In this document: in pieces, positions 48,766 to 62,723 of the stretch
Position numbering within the stretch: the stretch's first letter is position 1
Layout of the letters: every line of letters begins with the position of its first letter
Assembly (NCBI RefSeq): GCF_018691265.1
Contig: NW_024881282.1
Location: 25,942,899-26,006,898 of the forward strand
Source: Tyto alba
Taxonomy: Eukaryota > Chordata > Aves > Strigiformes > Tytonidae
Direction of reading: 5' to 3'
Length of the DNA stretch: 64,000 bases
Notes under the pieces: model-generated
What the model was told of the DNA's origin: nothing
The model's database searches: none
What the model saw: only the letters and a program-made list of their open reading frames with translations
Made by a program: the position numbers and the translations under genes

Positions 48766-51543
48766 TCTATCAGAGATAGACTATTACATAGGGTGCTTGT
48801 ATTCTTTAGGAGGAATGTGATATGCATCAAATCCAGACTTGATGGCAATAGAAATGGAACCAATCACAGTACAGGCAGTAATCTGTCTATACAAGTTAAT
48901 AGGGTTTATTGTCTACTAAAGCAATTAGCCTGTTACCCACATAAAAGAAAGGTAAGAGTCTAGATTAATAGGAGAATTTGAATAGCTGACTGTTGTAATC
49001 TGTTAAAAAAAAAAGTGAAAATACCAAATCGCTTTATAAGGCTTGAGGTAAATTCCATTTTACTAGTATGTTTTTTAAATTAAACAAGTGTTAAGAATAA
49101 ATTAATTGGGGCTATATGAAGGAACCCTCTTTGACTGGGATTGGCACACTTTCTTATAGTTGCATAGTACCCAGAAGTCCATAAAATCTAAATACCTTCT
49201 GTGGTGGAGCAGCTTGTAGTGGATAAGAAGAGAGGCGCATTCACACAAAGTATCTCTACATGCTGACAGGTGTTGCTGTAATTTCATACTGGGAACCTAT
49301 TGTTCACCACAGGAAAGACTGTGAGTATGCCCAAATTCATGACATTCAGGTTTGCATTCCAGTTGGCTAGAAATCAGAAGAGGAGGGCACTGGATATTGA
49401 ATCTGCTATAGCACTTCTTCCCCTAGCTATTGCAGACATCAGAAGACAGTATATGTGCCCCAGAATCCAGTTTTGGTAGCCAGCTGAGTAGACTTTTTAA
49501 ATTCCTCCTAGTTTTCATGAGAACTTTTTGCACAAGATTAGACCCCCCAAAAAAGTTGTACTTATCTATTGTTTTGAACTTAACATCATTCAAATTAAAC
49601 AAGCTGATAGTTAACTATGTGAAAGTACACATAGAATATACAGAATACACATACTAAAAATATTGTGTAAATGCGGCTCCAGTTATTGACATAAATATAT
49701 TTTTTTTTGTGGAGTTTCTACATGCAGTTTTCATTTGATACATGTTAATTTCTGCAGTTTTTATGTTTTGTGTGGATTTATTTTTCAGTGCTTAATTACT
49801 GTATCTGATTAAAAAAAATTCATTAAAGCAACTATAGAATGCATAGGTACTTTTTCTGTAATGTGAAGGCAAAATAAGTGTAACGAAATGCAAACTAACT
49901 GATTGATTATTTAGTTACAGCAGGCAGTTTGCAAGCACTCCAAGTTAAAATTCTCAGAAGAAACGTTGCTATTCTTTCCTTGCACAGACTTAGTAATATG
50001 AGACAATGTTCCATATATAATAATAAAAGATATAGTAGAATTTTGGTTGCTGTGGATTAGGTTTTTCCTAGTACTGTAATTCCTTGTCTTCTCCAACAGT
50101 GCAAACGAAACTCATCTTAAACTCATCTTAAGTGGGTTAAGAAAGAATCAGTTAGCATGTCAATATATTAGGAAGATGAAGATATTTTGATGTATGTTTA
50201 TCATAATTCACAGGCAGTGTAATTGCTCTTTAGGGACATAGAAGTTGGCACAACGTAGAGTAGCCCTGAATTGGCTCTAAATTTCAACACCAAGCAAACT
50301 GACTTCCAGGAGTCTCTAGTTCTCCAGACCCAACACTTCTAGGCACAGCTGAGTATGTGGCAGCTGTAGAATTTTGAATTTCTTGAGGATTATGCTTGTC
50401 TGTTGCAAACTGTAATATGGAAAGTTTAGGGACAGTGAGGATGTTGTAGATGTATGATATCTATCAATTTACAAATTCATATATACGTATTTTTGCTTAT
50501 AAAAATAATTTTTAAATTTATTGCTAAAATTTCAGCAGTAGAAATTACTCCAATTATATTCCCAACTGTTGGGATTGTATATGAAGTTAACAACAAAGTA
50601 TTACTGGTATATGATCAATCTTATATAGGGTGAGATGTTTGGAACAGAAACTTACAGAAATTAAGCTCTGTAGTAGAAAAAATGTTGTCTTCTAATTACT
50701 TTTATAGATCTTAGATCATATGCATTCTTCACTGAATAAATCAAATGTGAAACTGTTAAAATCCAAGACGCTTGCACATACCTTCTGTAGGACACTGAGT
50801 TCACATCTATAAAAAGAGGGACATAAACCTATCTTTCTACTTGTTTTTTGTTAGGAAATGGGTAATGTTTAACAAAACACAATATTTAGACTTAAAACCA
50901 ATTATAGTGCCTTCAGTTATTATCATGTTAAGGATTTGCATCACAATACATTTGAGTTTTTAGACAATTTTTATTGCATTGCACTTCTGAATAAATATAT
51001 CAATATGCAAGTTTTGAAAAAAAAAAAAAAATAAGACCCTCAAGATTTTATGATGGCTTTATTCTTGGGAAAGAACACATCACATACTTGTGGATACCAT
51101 ACATTAATTATTCTTCAAACTCATCCTACATTTCTTGCTTTTGCTGAGTCCTAAAATTTGATTGAGTCACTTATCCTTAGTGCAAGGGAAAAACTAATAC
51201 ACATGAGGATGAAATAAGCACAGGAAGACACAATTTTAGAACATAGAAGAACATGAGTTTTTTCTAGTCCTTTATGATAACTGGATGGCCAGCACACTCA
51301 CTCGGAAACCGAGAAGTCTTGTCTCACTTCTTTCCTATGTTTGAAGGAAGCAGGTTGCCTTATATGTTGGCAAACTATGACCAGTGAGTGACGCTTGCCT
51401 TACAATTCCTGCAGAAGCATGGCAGGAATCAGGGAGCTTCTCTTTCGATGCCTTAATCAGTTGTACATGTGTAGGAGCTTGCCAGGAGCTGCTTGCCACT
51501 GCCTTTCCTTGGGGCAGCACACAGCTGAGGCAGCTGGCGCAGC
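48766..51543 (+). other. NBEA: NBEA intron without genes
   Basis: AT-rich. A 12-bp tandem duplication (aaactcatctta) lies at about 50108-50131, a weak MIR-like fragment at 50790-50840 and A15 near 51018. From 51360 the sequence becomes GC-richer up to the LTR, but I recognise nothing in it. Confidence 0.5.
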
Positions 51544-52616
51544 TGTCGTGGTTTGAGCCTGGTTGGCAGCCAACCACCACGCAGCCACTCTCTCTCCCTT
51601 CTCTTCTGGCAATAAGAAGGGACAGAGAGCCAGGCTTGGGGTGCGAGATAGGACTGGGATGGGGAAAAAAATCACCCTTTATGATCACGAGCAAAAGGCA
51701 GACTCATTAGGGGAAGAAAAAAAAAGAACATACATTTATTACAGACACTAACAACACTTACCAGAGCAGGACAGTGAGAAGCATTGCCACATCTTGAGAA
51801 CACCTTCCCCCCACCCCTCCCTTCTTCCCGGGCTCAGCTCTGCTCCCGATATCTCTACCTCCTCCCCCAGTGGCGCAGGGGCAGGGAATGGGGGGTGCAG
51901 GCAGTGCTGCTGCTTCTGCCATCTGTGGTGGGGGGAGCTTCTGGAACTTGTTCCCCCTGCTCCATCGTGGTCCCCCTCTCACAGCAGACAGTCCTCCACA
52001 AACTTTCTCTGACGTGAGTTCCTCCCACGGGCCTCAGCGCTCCCCACACTGCTCCGTCATGGGTCACTAACTTCCTCCAACTGGATTCCTTCCCACGGCT
52101 GCAGCCCTTCCCGAGCTGCTCCGGCGTGGGACCCCCCGCATGCTGCAATCCTCCCAGTGCTGAATTACAGCAGTGGGGCTACCTTTTCCCATGAGACCCC
52201 GGCCTTCTTCGGGCACAGCACATTGATCAACTAGGCAGAAGCCACAGGCCATAAATCAGTGTCTGCTCCACTGTAGATCTCCATGGGTGGCAGGGGGGGC
52301 CACCCTGCCATCTCCCCACAGGATACAGGGGGGTCTCTACTCTGGCACACCTCCCCCCTCCTTTCTTCCTCCGTTCCTCCACTGACCTTGGTGTTCACGC
52401 AGCTGCAGCAACTCCTCCTCACAAGTCCCCCTGCACGTCACCACGTCCCTTCTTAAATACGTTATCGCAGAGGTGCAGCTGATTGGCTCAGTTTTGGTGC
52501 AGAGATGGGGCTGACTTGGAGCTGGGGGAGCTTCGAGAAGCTTCTCACAGGGGGCCACCCCTATAGCCCCCTCCCCTGCTACCAAAAAACCCCACCACTC
52601 ACTCAAACCCAGGACA
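51544..52616 (-). mobile_element. Solo LTR of an avian endogenous retrovirus (about 1.07 kb)
   Basis: On the plus strand it begins tgtcgtggtttgagcc and ends caaacccaggaca, so the ends are tgtc...gaca inverted termini as in LTRs. Promoter logic is on the minus strand: a TATA-like TATTTAA at 52459-52453 and an AATAAA poly(A) signal at 51740-51735. Much of the sequence (for example ttaaatacgttatcgcagaggtgcagctgattggctcag and the gaagcttctcacag region) matches an LTR type I know from neoavian genomes. No gag, pol or env coding is seen on either side, and no primer-binding site follows the LTR, so it is probably solo. No clean target duplication was found. The open frames inside are not genes. Confidence 0.75.
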
Positions 52617-55600
52617 TTGGCTCACCTGTGCACTGCCCGTCCTGGACCAGTGAGGAGCACTCCTCCAATCCCACACCAGTGAGGAGCAGTCCTCCAGCTG
52701 GGAGCTGCTCATGGAGAGCACAGCACTGAGGTGGAGCAGGCAACACTGTTGGGGAAGGGTGTCATTTGGGTTCACATACCTTTGGGATAGAAGGGAACTG
52801 AATGTGAGTGCCTATCCCAACCTGTCACTTTAGGCAACAGAGAACTTGTTTATTTTCATGCTGGTGTTTGAATATAGTCCTCCAACTTCTGTCAGCTAAA
52901 ACTCTCACAAATTCTGTCAAATCCACCAATATTTCAAGTTTAATAAAGCTGCATTTTTCTGTCAAGTAACTATTTAATGAATAAATGTCCAGATTTGTTT
53001 TCAAGTTACAAGCATTTATCAACACTGTCTTCTCCCTGGATTTGTGAATATTACAAGTCCTTTCTCTGCATCGCTTTACTTTTGCCAAGGAGGTCCATAA
53101 TGAACCAGTTGACAGGAAAACAAGCTCTCCATTTTTAATCCTGAAAAAAAACTTCTATGTTTTTGCTCAGATAATATCAGTTTTATGTGTCTTCTGGCTT
53201 GTCCACTCAACTGAAAATGTAATTTGCACAGTTCTAATTGAAAAAAAATGATAGCATTTCACTCAACGTGGTGCTGAGGCAGAGTTGCTCAGAGCGGTTT
53301 GAGTGTGAGTACTGAGATCACCCTCGCCTGTTTGAATTAATCTCTAAGCACAAGATGTAGAGTGAGAACAGAAACAACAGTTCTGTTAAGATTTCTCACT
53401 AGATTTGAGGCTGACAACCCATTGTTGCCAAAGTCAACACAAAATCATCTTAAACCTTGTGAAGTAATAGGCACAATCTGCTTCAATCCTGCTGTTAATT
53501 AGAACTAATTGAGGTTCTCCACTTTGGATTTTGCCCTAATTTGTTTCCTCAACCTCTGTGTTTTGAGTTGGGCTGTGCTCTCATATGGCTTTCTATGGCA
53601 CTAGGATATATTTGTCTCCTGGTTCTTCACATGCGCTGTTGCCCCAGCTGACACCATCAGCTTTATTCTCACTTTTAGAGTCCTTAAATCAGCTGAAACT
53701 TCTGCTCAAAGCAGTAATTGTTGGAATTTAGTTTGCATGTAGACCCGAAAAAAGGCCTCTGCTTACCTTTTCTAAGGTGATAATGTATAAATCTGCTATC
53801 TCTTCCTGATGCTATTCTTCCCAAGAATTTCAATCCATTGCTGGCATTTTAGGGCTTGCTTAAATTGACAATCTGTTTGATAGTTGCATAGAAAGGAAAC
53901 TATGCAAAGGCACACAGATGTGTAACGCCCATAAAATGAACGATAAGAATAATTATTATTCAGAATTCTGTTTTCGCTATTTTCCCATGTCAGTACCACT
54001 TATCCTTGTATTTAAAACTATGCATAGATATTTTACAAAAGCAGAGTTAGAAATAATGCATTTAGAATACTTAAAATATTCTCTTTAGATTATTTTAATC
54101 CAGATGTTAACATTTAGCAACAGTGTTTCCATATCTGGGAGCTGTTGTTTTGGTTTTTTTTTTTTTTCATTCTAATCTTACTGCGGCTGCTTCTCAAGAA
54201 ATCCCCATATCCTTTCCATTACTTTCCTCAAACACAAAATCATAATGTGCAAAATTATTTTACCAATGAAAAAAAGAAAATGGCCTGAAAATGGGCCAAC
54301 TTCAAATAATTTTTCAGATGACTGAAAATGAATGTGGGAATAAAAGCGTTAGTTGCTGTCAGCTGAGTGGGCATTGTTTTAATGAATACTGAAGCGATAT
54401 GCTGAACAGAGAAATCAAATTTATAAAACGTTGGGGTGAACAGAACCTCATGTTCTGTTTCAAGAAAAGGGGCCTCTTGAAAGCTTAAAAAAACATTGGA
54501 AGTAGAAGTATAAGCTGAGAAAGTTTGGCAAGGAAGTAGAGCCCAAAACCACAAAAATAATATCTGCATTTTTTAGATCCCTGAAGAGGAGAAGAAAAAT
54601 GAAGCAGGAGTGCCAATATTTATTTTAAAAAAAAGTTCTAAAAAATATTTTTAAAGCTGATGTGAATGGAGAAATTATAATGGCACATAATACTCAGCTA
54701 ATCCTGCAGAGCATAGTATCTCAAGAGCTACTTGGAGCAAAGCTTTCAAGGCTTACAAATAAAGAAACATTTCACACAGAAGCATGTTATAAGGAAGGGG
54801 AAAGGAGGCCTTAATATAAAGAGAAATTGAGAATGTTTTGTTAGACCAAAGTATGCAAAGAACAAATGATAACATTGTATTTTAGTGAGATTTTAGAAGT
54901 GCTTACTCTTATATGACTATGGGAATTGAGGCAGAGGGGATGTTCTTAAAGTGCCCTAAATGTATACAGAAAACTAAAATAGTAAGAAGTCAATGAAACA
55001 CTAGGATATTAAATTAATTTGAATTGTCCTTCCTGTCTCTTTATAGTCTCCGTTTCCCATTCCAGAAAAGCAAAATACAAGGTGTTTCATTATTTGAACT
55101 TACCTGATTTTGAAATTTCTTCACAAATATGTTTTCTTTGTACATTTACATATCTTAACATGATATATCCCTTGTTACAGTGTATGCATATTTTTCCTGC
55201 TAAATCTGAAAGTTGATCATATTCAGTACCTCATCAAACATTCTGAAATTATATAATGCTTACTCAATATGATATTTCATGAACTCTAAGAGTCTGGTTC
55301 CGTGCCATTAATGTCTGTCATTTCAATCTGTATTTAGAATACATGAAGCAGTCATGCAGTCTGCCACGTACTTGTAGTGAGCTCCATGTTGTTAGATGGT
55401 TCTGGAGAAGAAAATTTGCTGTTTGTGAACAGGAGCCACTTTTTCTTAACCTATGAGTATCTGCATTCAGAATTTCACATTTTCCATGAATCAAATGACG
55501 ATGCTAGCAAACAGTTGAAAAGGGAAATCCAAATCCTGGCTGGAGAGTGATTTTCAGTAATTGTTTTCATGTGTTTCTAATCTCTAAAAGTGTACAGTGA

Positions 55601-55816
55601 TGCTAAAGTATTTTCTGAATACCTATTGTGTACCTGGGCCAGGTGCATAAGCACACTTCTGTAACTGGCTCTAGACAGCTCTCTGATGAAATATGTATTC
55701 ACTGTGATTTGTTTGGGTGAAGTACTCCATGTTTCATGGGCAGGCATCTTCTTTTAAGTGCTGAGGTTGCAAATTTGGAAGCATCCCGTAAGACACCGAT
55801 GTAGGGAATGTATCAG
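52617..55816 (+). other. NBEA: NBEA intron; GC-rich flank of the LTR then AT-rich sequence
   Basis: The first 200 bp hold two copies, 29 bp apart, of ccagtgaggagca(c/g)tcctcca (52647-52667 and 52676-52696) and may be part of an older element. The rest is AT-rich intron with short runs (T15 near 54155) and no recognisable gene. Confidence 0.45.
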
Positions 55817-56403
55817 TGTCATGTTTTAACCTCAGCTGGCAGCTCAGCCCCACACAACTGCTCTCTCACTCCCACTCGGCGGGATGGAGGAGGGGTTTGG
55901 AAGGGTAAAATTGAGAGAACTCGTGGGTTGAGGAAAGGAGAGTTTAATATGTAAAGCAAAAGCTGCACATGCAAGCAAAGCAAAACAAGGGGTTCATTCA
56001 CCACTTCCAGCAGGCAGGTGCTCAGCCATCTCCAGGAAAGCAGGGCTCCATCATGTGTAACGGTGACTTGGGGAAAAAAAAAACCGCCATCACTCCAAAC
56101 ATCCCCACCACCCCCACCCAGCTTTATATGCTGAGCATGACGTCATATGATATAGAATATCTCTTTGGTCAGCTGGGGCCAGCTGTCCTGGCTGTGTCCC
56201 CTCCCAACTTCCTGAGCACCCCCAGCCCACTAGCTGGTGGGGTGGGGTGAGAAGCAGAAGAGGCCTTGGCGCTGTGTAAGCGCTGCTCAGCAATAAGGAA
56301 AACATCCCTGTATTATCAGTGCTCTTTTCAGCACAAATCCAGAACATAGCCCCATACTAGCTACTGTGAAGAAAATTAACTCGATCCCAGCCAAAACCAG
56401 ATA
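55817..56403 (-). mobile_element. Solo LTR of an avian endogenous retrovirus (about 0.59 kb)
   Basis: On the plus strand it starts tgtcatgttttaacctcagctggcagctcagccccaca and ends ctcgatcccagccaaaaccagata, a well-known bird LTR type that, read on the minus strand, opens with tggttttggctgggat. Minus-strand promoter elements are intact: a CRE-like palindrome tgacgtca (56138-56145), then TATAAAGC (56128-56121), and an ATTAAA signal at 55948-55943. The 5' end of the LTR (about 56403) has lost its canonical terminal bases. No internal retroviral coding is adjacent, so it is probably solo. No convincing target duplication was seen. Confidence 0.8.
56138..56145 (-). promoter_or_regulatory. CRE-like site upstream of the LTR TATA box
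   Basis: A perfect tgacgtca palindrome sits about 10 bp upstream (minus strand) of TATAAAGC in the LTR. CREB/ATF proteins bind this consensus, so the LTR could still have promoter activity antisense to NBEA. Confidence 0.5.
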
Positions 56404-59400
56404 AGTTCAGTGAATTTTATGGTAACCAGGCTGTTACAAAATGGTTAATATGAAATCAGCTACTGCCTTGTGACTGAAGCATACTATTGCTTGTTATTTC
56501 AAATATAACTATAAAATATTAGCTTTTCCCACAATGATAATTTCTTTTTTATTTCCCTTCCTTGTAATATTTTTTTTTCTTTCCTGCCTATTCTTATACA
56601 GAAAAAGATGAAGTGACCACAAATTTAGATTTTAGCTTTTTCATTATGGACCTCGTAGCTCACTTTATACAAAAAGCAGAAGATACAGTTTCCACCAGAC
56701 AATAGGGAGACAAAAGACCCTAGCAGAACTTTTTGCATAGTTCATGACCATCACAACTGTGTTTGGTTATTTTTCAGGAGGGTAGTATCAGCCTAACAAA
56801 AATGCATCTTTTTTTTAAAGCTCACAACAGAATTTCATTATAAAAAAACCACTTTCTCAACCTTAGGGAATATTAAATATTCATTTGACAAAGATGGTTG
56901 AGGGAACTTCAGAGAGTTTCTGTTCTCTCCCTGGCAACTGCATTCATAGAAAAGTCTGTCATGAGACACTATGTGCAAGCTCCTGACCTGGAAACCTGGA
57001 ACACCAACGCTGTTTTACTTTTGTTCATTTTGATAACATAGGTGTAGGGAATGCAGTGTAACTGAAATGAACCAAGATTTATTCTTCCTGTCTTTTGTTC
57101 AAGATTGGGACACATGAGATAGGTAGTCTCATAGTTGTCTCTTGCAGATAATCTGTCTTCCAAAAATTAGTGACGGTGAATAAAGAATGAAATACAAACA
57201 AAAATCCTATTCAAATGAAAGGATCATTGCATATGGGGATGACGGTGTATTTTGTATCAGAAATTTTGCAAGCTCAGTTAAAAAAAGATAAACAAGGTAC
57301 AGTACATAGTTATTGCATAAATAAAATAGTTGTAGCTATAATTGCCAGTGTTGAGGAAGACATGCTGTGTAGGGTGAAAATTGCGGCACTGAACACATAA
57401 TTCAGAACATTTAAAACACTGGAAAATAGAGAGACCTGAAAAAATTATTAGGGTTAGTGGACTGCTGGGGGCGCCGATTGTGAATATACAGTACAGTGCT
57501 TTTAAACATATATCTCCAAACCTTTGAATCAAATAAAAAGGTGAAGGGTTGCTTTGGGTTGGGCTACCAGGACACAACATCATCCCACTAGACCTTAGTC
57601 AAGACAAATGTGTTAAAATGTACAGTGAATACTTTTTGAAATGTAAAAGATTAAAATTGAAGAAATAGGAGGGGTAAACTTAGAAGAAGGAAAAAGGCTA
57701 ATTTCGTAGAAGTTTCTTGCATCTCTAGAGGAAAAAGAAAATGAAGTATGTACCACATGACAAAGACAATACCCTGTGTTGCTGGGTAACAGAGCCATCT
57801 AACAGATAGATGGGATTTTGATGTCTAAACTAAGGACATGCCAGAGCTCTCTTCTTTAATGTTCTAACTAAAATAGTGGTCTCCAGGTTAAAGATAGTAG
57901 TAGCTACACTTAAGCACTGGATAATACTGTCTTTGTAAAATGAAAAAGTATCTTCAGTACCAAAATTGCAGTATTCTCGGAAGTCCTTCTGGTCACTGAT
58001 AAAGGAAAAAAAAAATCAAACATTTAATTTCAGGAAATAGCCATTTTATTAAGAAAGCATGACTCTGAGGATCATTTTCAGACTTTGAAAAAAAAAAAAT
58101 CTATAGATACTTTGGAATGTATCTGGTGAAAAGCAGCAAAAAGCCTAACCACTTCTACTATACATAAGTACAAGACAACCATGTCACTTACTGCTCTTGT
58201 TTGACGTTATTAGTACAAAAGGTAAAGAACAATGAAGGAAATCAGGTCATAAGTGCTTTGAAAATTTAAAAAAAAAAAAAAAAAAACAACCAAAGAAAAA
58301 AAGCAACAAAACAACACAAAACCCAACAACAAAGTTTTATTACATGTTAATGGATATATGCAACCAGAAATCTGGTTCCAAATGACAAATGATGAATTCC
58401 CATTGAAAACAGTATATTAAATTCACATACATAGGCATTAATGAATAACCCCAAAGGGCTATTTTAAAAGAAGGAAATACTGAACAATAAGCAACAATTC
58501 TTTTCAAAAGGCTGGAGAAGTGACTGTTCTTACCACAAAGTTAGTGACTGAGAATAGACAGGACTTATACACGCTGCTTTCCTCGATTTCTGTATAGCAC
58601 CTGATTTCGTAATTATTTGAATTCCAGAAACAATAGTCAAAAGAAAAGGGCCAGAGGATCCTTTTGCATGCTGTTTCTGGTGCTATGAGATACCAAAAAA
58701 TGGTATAAAGCAGCAAAAATAGGCCTCAATACTACAGTGTATCTCCTGTGGAGGTAATCTATTAGGGATTCTGGCAGAATGGAAACTTCTATTTCTGATC
58801 TTCTGGATAATGCAATGCTTCAAAATTCCAGCTGTTAATTAACAATTAGTTATCAATAATTACTGAAGTAGATTTATGATTAAAAATGTCTTGACTTTTA
58901 ATTGAAAAAAAAAAGGAGAGATCTTAATTACATCAGAAAAAAAATTAAAATAATGGAAACCTCATATTTGACCCAAGTAGGAAAGAACGTCAGTAATGGT
59001 TCTACTTTTCAGTAGAGCTTTCCACCTGAACATCCCAAGCTGCTTTACTAATCTAATCTAAGTAAATGTCACCAGTAGATGTTTCTCTGTATTACAGAAC
59101 CCTGTGATTTACAGATTTCTCATTCCCCTGTTAGGGTGACAGCTTTATCTTACTACAATGCATCCTAGCAAATTTTTATTCTTGGTCTATCATCTGGCCA
59201 GTGTACCCATTACTGTCTTTAAAACATACCCATATCTCTGAGTAAATTAAAGGGTTTTACAAGGAGAAATGAGCTTTAAGCCAAACAACTGCAGCTGATA
59301 TTAAAAATGAAAAGTGTGCTCAGTTCCAGTGTAGGCATTGTCAGTTGGTTGGTTGTTTTTTATTTTATTAAAACCAGCTTGTTTGAGACATATCTAGAAT

Positions 59401-62400
59401 TCTGTGCTTAGTCATGAAGTTTCAACCTTTAAGACATGCCTAGAAAAAGAAGTCTCCACAACTGTTTTAGGAGAAAAACTCATAAAGCTGTCAAAATAAC
59501 AAGCAGTGACTTTAAATATAAACAATAACAAAACATTGGATGAAGCACATGGTAATTTTGGCTTCAGATAAATGAGTAACATAATTTCAGTGTCTTCCGG
59601 TGAACGAAGTGGTTATTTCCACATTTTTATGAATAATGAAATATACAATATATGCAGTCTGTAAAAAATTTAAAATAGTCAGGCCTTCATTCATGTGATA
59701 GGAGAAAGTGAAATGCTAAAAATCATCCTGGAAGAAAAAAAAAAAAAAAAAAAAGCAAAGCATTTTAAAGGATTCAAATTCAGAAAAACTAAATTACTTT
59801 ATTTTGTCTATTGTAACAACAACAAGAAATAATCCTGCAACAACATCAGTAACTTCTGCTGTGAACTGTAGATACCTAATAATGGGTTTAATGCATCGCC
59901 TGAAAATAGTGTTAGATTAATGTTATGGAGGAGGACAAAAATGGGTAGTATATCTTAGACAGGAAAACAATACAACCGAAATACTGAAATAATTGAGATT
60001 ATTTGATATCAACATGATAATCTGATATTTGTAGGACTAATAGACAGTTAAGAAGAGTGTAATTGAGGACAGTAATTGAATTATAGACTCCTTCCTTTCC
60101 TCTGATTTCCTATCCTTTCTACTGCTTTAATGGAGCGCTATCTGAAATCATTCATTTCATAGTGGAGTGACTGTACCTCTGTGAGGTTACAATTGCTTTA
60201 TACTTGAGCAAGAAGAGGAGGAAGAAAGAGGACACCAGTTTATGGTCTGTGTACAATGTGCTTTTAGTGTTGATCTATAACAACTAAGCTGTGGTATATA
60301 ACAAGACATTGTAAATGTATTGCTGTGAATCATCTAAAAATGTTAATACATAGGGTATAGTTAGTATTAAACATTTTTCTTTAGAAAAAAAATAGGACAA
60401 TTAGAAATATTTTTGAAGCAAACCAGTAATTCCTAAAGCATGGTGTTTCATCAAGGAACTAATTCTCTGGCAAATCTGCTGGCTGCTGTGGATCTGGTTA
60501 CAGCTATATACATTTCAAGCTCCTCTCTGGAGACTGTTCTCATCTTTTAGCTTTTTAAACTTGAGTGTTTTCCTCACTATATCCTCTCTGTATCTTAAGG
60601 ATCTGTGTATTTACAAGAAATATGTATCAGATAGCAGCAGAATACATTCAAAGAGGGAGGGTGCTGAAATCTTCGCAGTCATTGTTCTTTACCATCTGAA
60701 TTTCACATGCATGATACCACCTGTATCCTAGCATCTGATCTTAATGAAAGACTGGAGGAAAATTTAGTTTACTTAGTTCATCAAAGAGAAAGCTAAGCAC
60801 TGACTGGATCACAGTCTGTAATTACCGACACAAGGAAAAGTTATCTCATACTAGAAGACTCTCTAATCTCACAGACAAAGGTGTCATGGGATCTAATGGC
60901 TAGAAGCTAAAGTCAGCAGAGTTCCAAGTAAGAGTAAGGTGCAGATTTTTAACCACTGCAAGAATTTAGCACATGAGGTAGTAATTCCACAGCTGGCCTG
61001 TGACTGAATTGAGGGAGCATATAGTCTCTTGCATGTGTCTGAGGGACCTCCAAAGAAATCAAGCCCCTTCCCTTCTTCAAAGCTGTGTTTAGTTAATGGG
61101 GAGAGCTGAGGGGAATGAAACCATGCCATCAGTCACAGTGTTGCTCTCTGGTTTGTCTGCAGCTTCTTCTCAACTAGACAGTACAGGGCGCTCAGTGTGT
61201 TCCTCTGTCCATTTTCTATCGAGGACAGAATTAACATTTGAACGCTGCTCAATGTGCTGAAGCACATTTGTATTGTTGCTGTTGTTACCATGATTTCTGA
61301 AACAGACTCTTCAAGCTTGTGAGAAAAAAGTTATGGAGAACAAATTAACAAAAATCCATGGAGGTCTTTTAACACCAAGTGTACAAACTTAAATTAGCTT
61401 TTTCATATATGAAGACATGTTACTAACTTGAAGCTACATCAGCGAGAAAACTGAAGCAATACAATTTCCGTTACCTCAAGCATGAAGGATCGTTGACAGC
61501 AGCAACATATGGTCTCCCTAACATTTCCCTGTTCAGAAGTTGGGGGAGGTCATGATTACAGAACGCAAAGACCTCAACTGAGTGACTAAAGCACTGCAAA
61601 GCTGGTATCCCAACAGAGAAATTCGGTCCATGCAGACTGAAACATTCTTTTTGCACTTCCCTTTAGTGAAGGTGTTCATTGTGCTTCTTTGTTTCACTGG
61701 GGCTGCAGGTCTCTTAGCGGCAGCTTCATGGGGAAGGCACAGCCCACAGAGCCGGGGAAATGCGTTGGGTCTAGGGAGGGGGTGGTCCCCATCCCCAGCA
61801 ACTGACTTGCAGGATGGAGCGTCGGGTCTCAGCTATGGGCAGGTCCTGAAAAGGATTGGAAATGGGTTGTTCTACAATGCACGATACTGGTGGAATGATA
61901 ATTCACAGATGAGATAAGTTAATAAAGCTGATGCCTAATTAAACTGTGTCTTTTTTGTCTGTTTTCCTGAACATCCAGAACAGTGAAAGAAGAGTGCAAA
62001 AGATTATTTAGGTATTAATATCTGGTTTAGACCAATACTTTCAATTGAGAAACTGACAAAGTGGAAAGGCAATTCTGATTTTTAACTATTTTCTTTTAAA
62101 ATATTTTTATTTTAATTTTAAACTGCAAAAATATAAATTGTTAAATTTGTTCATGGTCTGGGATATTAAATCTACTTAACTTTAGAAAAATTACTTTGTC
62201 AACATACTGTCCTATCTACTGTCCTAGCTAATTTCTGTATTTATTAATGGAATGGAGAGAGTTCTATTTTATGACCCTGAAATGGATGTGAATAGCAAAT
62301 AATATTATTTAGGTTGTTCTTTGCACAGGATAGCCTCAGAAGTAAATGTTATCTGATACATAACTGACAACTGTGTCATGCACACTTTTGGAAGAAAATA

Positions 62401-62723
62401 CAGCTAAGCATAATTGCAACTGTGTCCATTACCCTGTACTTGCTTGTAGAGTTTGGTGGTTTTTGAGGAAAATAAGTTGATGTGACTCATGAGAAATAGA
62501 TCTTAGGAGTATCAGGTTACAGTATTTACTGATATTCTTCTAACAGCTATACTTCATTGAATTTTTTAGAAAATTTTTAAGTTCATGTTTTAACTCACAA
62601 TTTTTAACTGTTAAAGAGATACAATTAACTGTTCATCATTGATGGGTAAAATTTATTATGTTCTTGTGCAATATTTTAATGAAAATCTCCTGCCAATACC
62701 TGTCACCTTGTCTTTCTTTAAAG
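56404..62723 (+). other. NBEA: NBEA intron, 3' part
   Basis: AT-rich, with A-runs near 58268-58286 and 59734-59753. A locally GC-richer patch at 61680-61860 carries a 111-codon frame with a hydrophobic stretch (VFIVLLCFTGAAGLLAAA), but there is no domain match, and it is more likely chance or an unrecognised repeat. The intron ends with ttgtctttctttaaag before 62724. Confidence 0.5.

Larger units (their letters stand above)
9329..62723 (+). other. NBEA: NBEA giant intron hosting MAB21L1
   Basis: The intron is about 53.4 kb, from donor gtgagt at 9329 to acceptor tttctttaaag ending at 62723, phase 0. It contains antisense MAB21L1, CpG islands, candidate enhancers and two LTRs. I find no further NBEA coding exon inside it: the flanking exons join without missing residues compared with the NBEA PH domain as I know it. 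Confidence 0.85.

Noticed and set aside
48637..48963. 108-codon frame near 48.6 kb
   Set aside because: Runs across a decayed palindromic repeat.
51335..52729. Cluster of 60-119-codon frames at 51.3-52.7 kb as a gene
   Set aside because: These overlap the LTR and its GC-rich flanks on both strands; no retroviral protein domain is visible.
61582..61917. 111-codon frame with a hydrophobic segment in a GC-richer patch
   Set aside because: No recognised domain, no paired splice sites, isolated; may be chance or an unlisted repeat.
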